Source: Betaproteobacteria bacterium (lineage in GTDB: Bacteria > Pseudomonadota > Gammaproteobacteria > Burkholderiales > SG8-41). From it: a DNA stretch of 9,402 nucleotides. Positions 1 through 5,203 of this stretch are shown here, one piece after another (within the stretch, counting starts at the first letter, position 1; every line of letters starts with the position of its first letter). The notes beneath the pieces were generated by a model, which worked only from the letters and a program-made list of their open reading frames with translations, was not told the origin of the DNA and ran no database searches. The stretch lies in contig JAOUIN010000076.1 in assembly GCA_029883965.1 (NCBI GenBank), forward strand, positions 1 to 9,402, written 5' to 3'. A program made the position numbers and the translations under genes.

Positions 1-14
1 GTCGGGCATGAGAA

Positions 15-461
15 CTACGCGGCTTGCTGGACTTCGCTGCCCGGGTAATTGAGCTCGATCGTCACGCCGCTGGGATCCTCGAAGAACACCTGGTGCAGGT
101 TCAGCGACGGCACGGTGCGCTCACGGAATTCAACACCGTATTTCTTCAGCCGGTCGCGCATCTCGCTGACACCGGTGGCGGCAAACGCCATGTGATCGAC
201 CGTGCCGGTGCCGCTCAGCGTGTCGAGCTCCTTGTCGCCGAGATAATCCTTCAGGCCCTGCGGGTCATTCAAGTCGATGCCGATGATGTGTACAACGCCC
301 GTGGTTTCCGGATACTGCGCACCGTTGTACATCCACAGGCCCGGAAACTTGAACGGCGGTCGAAATCCCGCAGTGAAGCCCATGACTTCCGTATAGAAGC
401 GGCGCGAGGCTTCGATGTCGAGGGTGCGGATCGAAAAATGGTCAAGTTTGCCGATGGGCAT
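15..461 (-). CDS. VOC-family (glyoxalase/dioxygenase-fold) protein
   Basis: A 148-residue protein of the vicinal oxygen chelate superfamily. The order of elements fits one complete two-module VOC domain: LDHFSI (residues 6-11), RRFYTEVMGF (20-29), VVHIIG (56-61), VDHMAF (88-93), FEDPSGVTIELNYPG (127-141). Likely metal ligands in the glyoxalase-type arrangement are His8, His58, His90 and Glu136, all visible. The start ATG at 461 has an AGGAGT Shine-Dalgarno at 468-473. The gene follows the NIPSNAP gene by 30 nt on the same strand, so co-transcription is likely. The C-terminus runs to a TAG at 15. VOC proteins include glyoxalase I, extradiol dioxygenases, epimerases and resistance proteins. The sequence does not decide between these, so the substrate is unknown. 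Family is certain; function is not. Confidence 0.93.
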   Translation of the reverse strand: MPIGKLDHFSIRTLDIEASRRFYTEVMGFTAGFRPPFKFPGLWMYNGAQYPETTGVVHIIGIDLNDPQGLKDYLGDKELDTLSGTGTVDHMAFAATGVSEMRDRLKKYGVEFRERTVPSLNLHQVFFEDPSGVTIELNYPGSEVQQAA

Positions 462-491
462 GATGCAACTCCTGAATTTATTGCTGATGCA

Positions 492-1130
492 CTATTGCAG
501 TGGTGAAAAGGCGGAGGGCATGACGATCTTGTTTTCCTGCGCGGTCAGCGTGACTTCGGGCAGCCCTTCCTTCTTTGCCACCAGCGATGGCGGCCAGACG
601 CCGGCGGCGAGTGCCTGCTGCCGCGCGTCGTTGCGTGCCTGCAGCGTCGGGTACGACCAGATGTGGACAAACCGGTTGACGTTGCCGCACTCGGCGTACC
701 ACATCGCCACCAGCGGGCTGATCTTGACGCGCGCGGGCAGGGCTTTTTCCCAGGTCTTGACCACCTTCGGCATTTCGCCGGGCGCATGGGTATAGGTGCG
801 CATCTCGAAAATCGGTCCCATTTTGCCGGGCTTGAGTTCGGGTGAAAACGGGAAGGGTATGAAAATCTCGGTGCGCATGTTGAGCACGAACTCGCCGATC
901 TTCGGCGGCCAGTTGCCGGCGGCCACCGCTTCGTTGCGGATGCGTTCGCGTTCCGCCATGTCTTTGTACGGCCAGACGTGGATGATCTGGTTCAGCGGAC
1001 CGATCTCGGTATGCCAGAACGCGGCGAGCGGAGAGATTTTCTTGCGGAATTCATAGGCCTCGCCAAAGCGCTTCTCGACTTCGGGCACGGAATGGGGTTT
1101 TACGTCGTATGTGCGCACTTCGTAAATCAT
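492..1130 (-). CDS. NIPSNAP family protein with two tandem domains
   Basis: A 212-residue protein made of two NIPSNAP (dimeric alpha/beta-barrel) units. Unit 1 is residues 2-76, starting IYEVRTY and ending AAGNWPP. Unit 2 is residues 107-181, starting IFEMRTY and ending AAGVWPP. The units align over 75 residues without gaps, and by hand I count 33 identities. Both keep the KISPL, H-x-W and A-A-G-x-W-P-P elements. I chose ATG 1130 rather than the in-frame ATG at 1157 because GGAGGAG at 1136-1142 lies 5 nt upstream and the domain begins at residue 2. NIPSNAP proteins have no agreed biochemical role; bacterial members often neighbour catabolic genes. It is the probable first gene of a pair with the VOC protein 30 nt downstream. 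No signal peptide or membrane segment is seen, so it is probably cytoplasmic. Confidence 0.93.
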   Translation of the reverse strand: MIYEVRTYDVKPHSVPEVEKRFGEAYEFRKKISPLAAFWHTEIGPLNQIIHVWPYKDMAERERIRNEAVAAGNWPPKIGEFVLNMRTEIFIPFPFSPELKPGKMGPIFEMRTYTHAPGEMPKVVKTWEKALPARVKISPLVAMWYAECGNVNRFVHIWSYPTLQARNDARQQALAAGVWPPSLVAKKEGLPEVTLTAQENKIVMPSAFSPLQ

Positions 1131-1135
1131 GAGAA

Positions 1136-1142
1136 CTCCTCC
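1136..1142 (-). promoter_or_regulatory. Shine-Dalgarno of the NIPSNAP gene
   Basis: On the minus strand this reads GGAGGAG, 5 nt before ATG 1130. It decides between that start and the upstream in-frame ATG at 1157, which has no comparable site. Confidence 0.8.
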
Positions 1143-1181
1143 GGATGGTCGCCGCAATGTGAAGCAGCGAGTTTAACAGAG

Positions 1182-1204
1182 GCGGCGCGCTGCGCCCGCG
1201 CCGC
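1182..1204 (-). other. GC-rich hairpin between the macro and NIPSNAP genes
   Basis: An 8-bp perfect inverted repeat (1182-1189 with 1197-1204) encloses a 7-nt loop. It sits 11 nt after the macro-domain stop codon, in the direction of minus-strand transcription. The bases that follow (CTCTGTTAAACTCG) lack a proper T run, so this is at best a weak terminator or attenuator. It could equally be chance in GC-rich DNA. The 84-nt gap it occupies otherwise holds only the NIPSNAP Shine-Dalgarno. Confidence 0.3.
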
Positions 1205-1214
1205 GGCCGGCCGG

Positions 1215-1703
1215 TCAGAGACCTTCGTCGGCCTGCTGCCCCTTGTGGTAGGTCGAGTACACCAGCACCGGGATGGGGAGCGCGCCGAGGTGCTTTTCGA
1301 TTACCGGTTTCACATCGTCCCATGTCAGTCTGCCCAAACCCGTAGCCAGTCTGGGCAGCGCGATGCTGGTGAACTTTTCCTGCTCTGCGAGTTTGTGCAG
1401 TTCGCGCAGGGCGTGACCAACATGCTGCAATGTCGCAGGGCCGGGATTGCCGCCATGGTGGCCCGCAGCGCCTTCCTGAGTGAACAGGCTGACAATGCGC
1501 GTGCCGTCGGCACCCATCCACGCCCACAGCGTGCCGGGCTTCGGGCTTTGCTGGCAGTAATGCCGGAAATCCTTGTACATGGCGGGTGAGCGCTCGCGCA
1601 ACTGCAGCGCGAGTCCGCTGTTAAACGGGTCGTTGGGGGCAACGCCGTGGGCAATGACCTGCGCTTTGCTGAGCAGTATGTCGCCGCTGATTTCCTTGAG
1701 CAT
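1215..1703 (-). CDS. Macro-domain protein (TARG1/ALC1-like)
   Basis: A 162-residue stand-alone macro domain. The family binds ADP-ribose, and some members remove it from proteins or nucleic acids. Visible landmarks: EISGDILLSKAQVIAHGVA (residues 4-22, with Asp8 where the adenine-contacting Asp usually lies), DPFNSGLALQL (25-35), a variable HHGGNPGP loop (82-89), and SIALPRLATGLGRLTWDDV (113-131). The last block matches the TARG1/ALC1/DarG branch better than MacroD. In human TARG1 the catalytic Asp is in a GLDRL motif; here it is GLGRL (residues 122-126), so that hydrolase chemistry is not assured. ATG 1703 is preferred because GGAGAA at 1709-1714 lies just upstream. The frame stays open far upstream, and a cysteine-rich stretch precedes this start (see 1704-1916). 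Gene identity is firm; activity is uncertain. Confidence 0.9.
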   Translation of the reverse strand: MLKEISGDILLSKAQVIAHGVAPNDPFNSGLALQLRERSPAMYKDFRHYCQQSPKPGTLWAWMGADGTRIVSLFTQEGAAGHHGGNPGPATLQHVGHALRELHKLAEQEKFTSIALPRLATGLGRLTWDDVKPVIEKHLGALPIPVLVYSTYHKGQQADEGL

Positions 1704-1708
1704 CAATT

Positions 1709-1714
1709 TTCTCC
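1709..1714 (-). promoter_or_regulatory. Shine-Dalgarno of the macro-domain gene
   Basis: The minus strand reads GGAGAA, with GGAG 7 nt before ATG 1703. This supports a short macro protein starting at 1703, rather than a long form that includes the cysteine-rich stretch upstream. Confidence 0.65.
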
Positions 1715-1799
1715 GTTGGTGAAGATGAGGGTCGGACTCCTGTTTTTCAAAGTAACATCGGGTGCAGTCGGGGAGTTTGATGCAACGCAAACAATATTC

Positions 1800-1818
1800 C
1801 GGCACGACGACCGTGCCG
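1800..1818. repeat. Short inverted repeat in the divergent spacer
   Basis: Seven-base arms CGGCACG (1800-1806) and CGTGCCG (1812-1818) flank ACGAC. It lies in the 225-nt divergent spacer, about 110 nt upstream of the CocE start. It could be an operator-like dyad or an RNA hairpin in the 5' leader. It also falls inside the candidate zinc-ribbon frame. I saw no matching sigma-70 boxes near it that I would defend. Confidence 0.3.
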
Positions 1819-1918
1819 CATGATCTACATGCTGGACGGTGCTTTGCGCTGCTTGGTCCGCGCGGTCTACACTGCTCCACAACGTAACCACAGTCACGGC
1901 GGTCGACGCCGGTCATCA

Positions 1919-1924
1919 AGGAGG
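1919..1924 (+). promoter_or_regulatory. Shine-Dalgarno of the CocE/NonD hydrolase
   Basis: AGGAGG within AAGGAGGGG (1918-1926), just upstream of ATG 1929. It fixes that start against the longer in-frame start at 1839, whose extra 30 residues look unlike the family. Confidence 0.85.
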
Positions 1925-1928
1925 GGAA

Positions 1929-3656
1929 ATGGCAGCAAAGCCAAGCCGGCGGGGGCTCAAGCGCGTGTCGCAACCGCGCAAGTGCAAACTGATCATTGAA
2001 AAAGACGTGCAGATCCCGTTGCGCGACGGAACTATCCTTTATGCAGACGTGTTCCGCCCGAATTTCCGCGAGAAAGTGCCGGTGATCCTCAACACCGGCC
2101 CGTACCAGAAAGACAAGCTGTGGCTGCCGCCGAAGGATCTCGAGGAGGACGCCAATCCCTACATGAACTGGGAAACCGTCAACCCGGAGTGGTGGTGTCC
2201 GCGCGGCTATGCCTGCGTGCGTGTGGATGTCCGCGGTGCCGGCAAGTCGCCGGGAAAATCCGATCCGAGCTCGTATCAGGAAGGACTGGATGCCTATGAC
2301 GCCATCGAATGGATCGCCAAACGCGACTGGTGTTCGGGCAAGGTCGGCATGCTGGGTATCTCGTACCATGCATCGTCGCAATGGCGCGCCGCCAACCTGC
2401 AGCCGCCTTCGTTGAAGGCGATCATGCCCTGGGAAGGCCGCGCCGACCAGTACCGCGACCAGGCCTATCACGGCGGCATCTTCGCGCTGGGCTTCATCGG
2501 CAACTGGTGGCTGACACATACCGCGCATCACCTGCTGGGCAAGCCGCGCAGCTACAACCCCGACGCGTTCCACAACGACATGATGTGGCAGTTCATGCGC
2601 AACGATTTGGATTCGGAATACTGGAGACTGTCCAGCGCACGCTGGGAGCAGATCAAGGTCCCGTTGTACAGCGTTGGCAACTGGGGCGGATTCTCGATGC
2701 ATTTGCGCGGCAACACTGAAGGCTTCATGAACGCGGCGTCGAAACACAAGAAGCTGCGCATCCATACCGGTTCTCATTTCCATCCCTTCCATGCAGAGGA
2801 GGGGCGCATGGACCAGCTGCGCTGGTTTGATTACTGGCTGAAGGACATCGACACCGGGATCATGAAGGATCCGCCGGTCAAGCTCGAGATCCGCACCGGC
2901 GGCAGCAAAAAGCCGTATGCCTTCCGGTTCGAGAATGAATGGCCGCTGAAGCGCACGAAGTGGACCAGGCTGTATCTGAAGCCCGAGCGCAGCAAACCGG
3001 GAGGTCCCGATGAGGTCGAGGGCGAGTTGGCAAAATCAGCGCCGCGGAACAGCACCAAGCTGTCCTATTCGGCGAGCGGTGTCACCACTGCCGGTGTGGC
3101 GGGCGGCTCATCCCTGTCCACCACCCACGGCAACACCGGCCGTACCGGCGTGTCGTTTGTGACGCCGCCGATGGCGGAGGACACCGAGGTTACGGGTCCG
3201 CTCGTGCTCAATCTGTGGGTGTCCAGCACCTCGGAAGACATGGATATTTTTGTGACCCTCCGCAACATCGGGCCTGACGGCAAGGACGTGCCTGAAGTCG
3301 GCCAGCACAGCCAGCCGATTCCCTGCGTGACCAAGGGCTGGCTGCGCGCGTCGCACCGCAAGCTCGATCCGAAGAAATCGCTGCCATACCGGCCTTATCA
3401 TGCACACGACGAACGGCAGTGGCTGAAGCGTAACGAAGTCGTCGAATGCAAGATCGAGGTGTGGCCCACCAGCATGGTGTTCAAAAAGGGCCACCAGCTG
3501 CGCGTCGACATCCAGCCGCGCGACGGCCAGGGCAGTGCGCCGTATACCCATTACCACGCCGACTACAACGCTGGCGCGACGAATTCGGTGCATGCCGGCG
3601 GGAAAACAGCGTCTTATCTTTTGCTGCCGGTTATTCCGGCGAAAAGACAGCGCTGA
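1929..3656 (+). CDS. CocE/NonD family alpha/beta hydrolase
   Basis: A 575-residue serine hydrolase of the cocaine esterase / X-Pro dipeptidyl-peptidase (S15) group, expected to cleave an ester or amide. The N-terminal catalytic domain starts near residue 25. Tyr59 in TGPYQ fits the oxyanion-hole Tyr, and Ser145 in GISYHA is the nucleophile. The segment before SVGNWGGF (residues 248-255) is the helical cap. The family's catalytic Asp normally sits in a [YW]-D-G motif; here it is W252-G253-G254. The likely catalytic His is 283 in GSHFH. Residues from about 385 to 570 form the jelly-roll PepX_C-type domain (VTGPLVLNLWVSS, then GWLRASHRKLD, then LRVDIQPRDG). There is no signal peptide, so it is probably cytoplasmic. 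It is transcribed alone and ends at a shared terminator. Fold and family are secure; the substrate is unknown. Confidence 0.93.
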   Translation: MAAKPSRRGLKRVSQPRKCKLIIEKDVQIPLRDGTILYADVFRPNFREKVPVILNTGPYQKDKLWLPPKDLEEDANPYMNWETVNPEWWCPRGYACVRVDVRGAGKSPGKSDPSSYQEGLDAYDAIEWIAKRDWCSGKVGMLGISYHASSQWRAANLQPPSLKAIMPWEGRADQYRDQAYHGGIFALGFIGNWWLTHTAHHLLGKPRSYNPDAFHNDMMWQFMRNDLDSEYWRLSSARWEQIKVPLYSVGNWGGFSMHLRGNTEGFMNAASKHKKLRIHTGSHFHPFHAEEGRMDQLRWFDYWLKDIDTGIMKDPPVKLEIRTGGSKKPYAFRFENEWPLKRTKWTRLYLKPERSKPGGPDEVEGELAKSAPRNSTKLSYSASGVTTAGVAGGSSLSTTHGNTGRTGVSFVTPPMAEDTEVTGPLVLNLWVSSTSEDMDIFVTLRNIGPDGKDVPEVGQHSQPIPCVTKGWLRASHRKLDPKKSLPYRPYHAHDERQWLKRNEVVECKIEVWPTSMVFKKGHQLRVDIQPRDGQGSAPYTHYHADYNAGATNSVHAGGKTASYLLLPVIPAKRQR

Positions 3657-3677
3657 TTTTGGATGGGAAAGAGGCAG

Positions 3678-3709
3678 TGAAAAATGCGCCGAGAACGGCG
3701 CATTTTTCA
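3678..3709. terminator. Bidirectional intrinsic terminator
   Basis: A perfect 13-bp stem (3678-3690 with 3697-3709) has loop GAGAAC. The outer part of the stem is an A run on one side and a T run on the other, and the inner part is TGCGCC/GGCGCA. The hairpin therefore ends in a T run on either strand. It starts 22 nt after the CocE stop (3656) and lies 7 nt beyond the SGNH stop (3716) of the convergent operon, so it fits termination in both directions. Confidence 0.9.
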
Positions 3710-3715
3710 TGAGGG

Positions 3716-4314
3716 TCAGGTCTTGAACCACCATGCCTGCCATTGCTGCACGCAATCGGCGATCAACGCATAACCATCGCCATCGGGATGCGTGCCGTCC
3801 CCGTTGCTGACTGCGCGTCGCCACGCCGGATTGCCGGCGAGTTGCTGTGCCAGCGGCAGATACGGGATGCTGAGATCGGCGGCGAGTTGCTTGTACAGAT
3901 TGCATAACGTGGCGATGCGCACATCCTGCGCCGTGTCGCCGACCGGCAGGGGCCGACCATCAACACCTGGCAATGGGCTTTTGCATTGCCGATGATGTTC
4001 CTGAAGTGGGTGGTGCTTTCGGGAATGGGCACCCGAAGGGTATCGTTCTCCACCGTCATGTCGTTGGCGCCGAAGGAAAACACGATGTAAGGTGAACATT
4101 CGACGCGGAACCGCGCGTCGCACTCGGCCTGCCAGCGCGCGGCAATGTCGGCGCTGGTGTCACGGCGGATGCCGAGGTTGTAAGCGGTCAGATTCCAGCC
4201 GGCGTTGCGTGCCGCAGCTGCTACGCGGCCGGTCCAGCCCAGAGTTGTTGCGTCGCCGGTGCCATGAGTGAACGAGTCACCGACGAAACACACGCGATGG
4301 TCGCCCGGGCGCAT
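3716..4314 (-). pseudogene. SGNH/GDSL hydrolase, frameshifted
   Basis: This is an SGNH-fold esterase or lipase-like gene split by a one-base deficit. The first frame from ATG 4314 gives residues 1-122 with block I FVGDSFTHG (Ser14), block II NLGIRRDTS (Gly48 region) and block III FGANDM (Asn84), and runs to VLMVGP. The remainder, from LPVGDTAQDV to DGTHPDGDGY and QQWQAWW, lies in the -1 frame. It carries the catalytic Asp-x-x-His (DGTH, about 173-176). The span of 599 nt is one base short of 200 codons. The break is at a G run, 3949-3952; a fifth G restores VGPLPVGD and a 199-aa protein. As written, translation goes out of frame and stops at 3763, losing the Asp-His dyad. ATG 4314 starts 4 nt after the Nudix stop, so expression is probably coupled. 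It may be a sequencing error rather than decay. Confidence 0.8.
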
Positions 4315-4318
4315 GGCA

Positions 4319-4747
4319 TCATGCCGGGTCGAGAGTTTCTCGTACCCACGCGAGCACTGCGGCCAACCGCGGCGGCAGTACATCCTCTGCTTCGTCGAAC
4401 GTCACCCAGCGCCATTCGTCGTAGGCGGGTTTGCCGAGTTCATGCGCGATCGGCAGTGTCACTTCATCCGTGGTGGTGATGGCCAGGTAGTAGCGCGCGA
4501 CCTCTCCAGTGCCGTAGGCGATGGTTTCCTTGTGCGATTCAGCGGCATCGAAGGTCAGGTCGGAGATGCCGGTGCCCTCGGTGGCCTCGCGCCGGGCGGC
4601 GTCGTGTGCATCTTCTCCCTCTTCGATCAGACCTTTGGGGAAATCCCAGTTGCGTGCCGCGCGCAGCACCAGCAGCCGGTACATTCCGGCCTGGCGTCGC
4701 GCAATGACGACGCCGGCTGATCGAACAACGGTCGTCGGTGTGGTCAC
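4319..4747 (-). CDS. Nudix hydrolase (Ap4A-hydrolase-like) with altered Nudix box
   Basis: A 142-residue Nudix-fold protein. The stretch NWDFPKGLIEEGE (residues 33-45) resembles bis(5'-nucleosyl)-tetraphosphatases and related NDP-X hydrolases. The Nudix box G-x5-E-x7-R-E-U-x-E-E-x-G-U maps to Gly39, Glu45, Arg53-Glu54, Glu57, Gly58, Gly60, Ile61. The last Glu of REUxEE, normally a metal ligand, is Gly58 (codon GGC). Later DEWRWVTFDEAEDVLP (110-125) is the usual Nudix C-terminal element. The start is GTG at 4747, overlapping the upstream stop as GTGA, so it is translationally coupled to the unknown gene at 4744-5121. The SGNH gene follows after 4 nt. Family call is firm. Catalytic competence and substrate are open because of Gly58. 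Confidence 0.92.
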   Translation of the reverse strand: MTTPTTVVRSAGVVIARRQAGMYRLLVLRAARNWDFPKGLIEEGEDAHDAARREATEGTGISDLTFDAAESHKETIAYGTGEVARYYLAITTTDEVTLPIAHELGKPAYDEWRWVTFDEAEDVLPPRLAAVLAWVRETLDPA

Positions 4748-5121
4748 GGCATCTGGATTTTGCTGCCGGGCGGCGCCATGCCCGGAACGACGATGGAGGA
4801 CGCCTGCTGGCGGCGCAGTTCCTGCAGCTCGCGCATCGTGCGCTCGACCCCGGCTTTGGCCGCGTCGCCAAACTGATCGACGGCGTCGGCCAGATCCTTT
4901 GCTTCGATCTCGAAATTGATCGGCAAGGGACCGGCATTGGTCATGATCTGCGCTTCACCGACATACAGCGTCGGCCGCGTGTCGTCATCGCTGCCGTCGC
5001 TTTTGAGCGGGGTCATGCGGCGGATCGTGCCGACTTTGCGGTCGGTGATGATGTCTTCGCGATACAGTGCGTCGGCGTCCATTTTAGTATCGGGTGCGCC
5101 TTGCTCGGGTCGTTGTGCCAT
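4744..5121 (-). CDS. Conserved-looking hypothetical protein, 125 aa
   Basis: I do not recognise a named family. The 125-residue product starts at ATG 5121, with a weak AGGA about 10 nt upstream. It has a charged, probably disordered start (residues 1-15), then a segment with beta character from YREDIITDRKVGTIRRMTPL (20-39) to LYVGEAQIMTNAGPLPINFEIE (52-73). A predicted amphipathic helix follows, DLADAVDQFGDAAKAGVERTMRELQELRRQQ (76-106), and then a Pro/Gly-rich tail. There is no signal peptide or membrane segment. Third-position GC is high and the gene couples to the Nudix start through a 4-nt GTGA overlap, which supports it being real. It is the first gene of the minus-strand operon 5121-3716. 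A long open frame on the opposite strand overlaps it but belongs to the radical SAM gene's upstream extension. Confidence 0.8.
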   Translation of the reverse strand: MAQRPEQGAPDTKMDADALYREDIITDRKVGTIRRMTPLKSDGSDDDTRPTLYVGEAQIMTNAGPLPINFEIEAKDLADAVDQFGDAAKAGVERTMRELQELRRQQASSIVVPGMAPPGSKIQMP

Positions 5122-5188
5122 GACTATGATTCCTGAATGGAGTGAATGCGCTAGGGTATCAAAAACGCCCGGAATAGGGCACCTCGGA

Positions 5189-5197
5189 TGCGATAAT
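5189..5197 (+). promoter_or_regulatory. Possible extended -10 box of the radical SAM gene
   Basis: TGCGATAAT matches an extended -10 (TGn plus a TATAAT-like hexamer, 5 of 6). It ends 6 nt before ATG 5204, so transcription would start at or next to the start codon. No convincing -35 hexamer is seen, which extended -10 promoters can tolerate. Its position would make the message leaderless. Confidence 0.4.
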
Positions 5198-5203
5198 AGA
5201 GAC

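Larger units (their letters stand above)
1704..1916 (-). other. Candidate zinc-ribbon extension of the macro protein
   Basis: This is the minus-strand reading frame that runs without a stop into the macro domain. From an in-frame ATG at 1916 it encodes 71 residues before Met 1703. Residues 30-54 hold three CxxC pairs (30/33, 42/45, 51/54), reading CRSC, CLRC and CTRC, with two further cysteines at 9 and 16. Spacing is CxxC-x8-CxxC-x5-CxxC, as in small zinc-binding ribbons. Against it: neither ATG 1916 nor GTG 1880 has a Shine-Dalgarno, the macro gene has its own good one at 1703, and third-position GC is only about 56% over the 71 codons. That figure rises to about 70% in the CxxC core. It may be a real N-terminal domain, the remnant of a small zinc-ribbon gene, or chance. 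Confidence 0.3.

Noticed and set aside
1..9. Possible start (ATG at 9, minus strand) of a further gene after the VOC protein
   Set aside because: Only three codons are inside the window, the ATG lies 5 nt after the VOC stop, and no Shine-Dalgarno is visible. It may be real but cannot be supported here.
1839..1928. Upstream start for the CocE/NonD protein
   Set aside because: The 30 added residues do not look like the family, there is no ribosome site at 1839, and AAGGAGGGG directly precedes ATG 1929.
1704..2792. A long minus-strand open frame extending the macro gene upstream through the hydrolase
   Set aside because: Beyond 1916 it is antisense to the well-supported CocE/NonD gene, and its translation there is a Arg/His/Ala-rich shadow without domain motifs. 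Only the spacer part (1704-1916) was kept, as a candidate.
1215..4747. An ADP-ribose system linking the macro-domain and Nudix genes
   Set aside because: The two are in different transcription units separated by a hydrolase and a strong terminator, there is no ADP-ribosyltransferase or sirtuin gene nearby, and the Nudix protein looks more like an Ap4A-type enzyme.
4916..5203. Upstream extension of the radical SAM frame
   Set aside because: It is antisense to the 125-aa gene, and the family N-terminus begins at ITLTTINAR just after ATG 5204.
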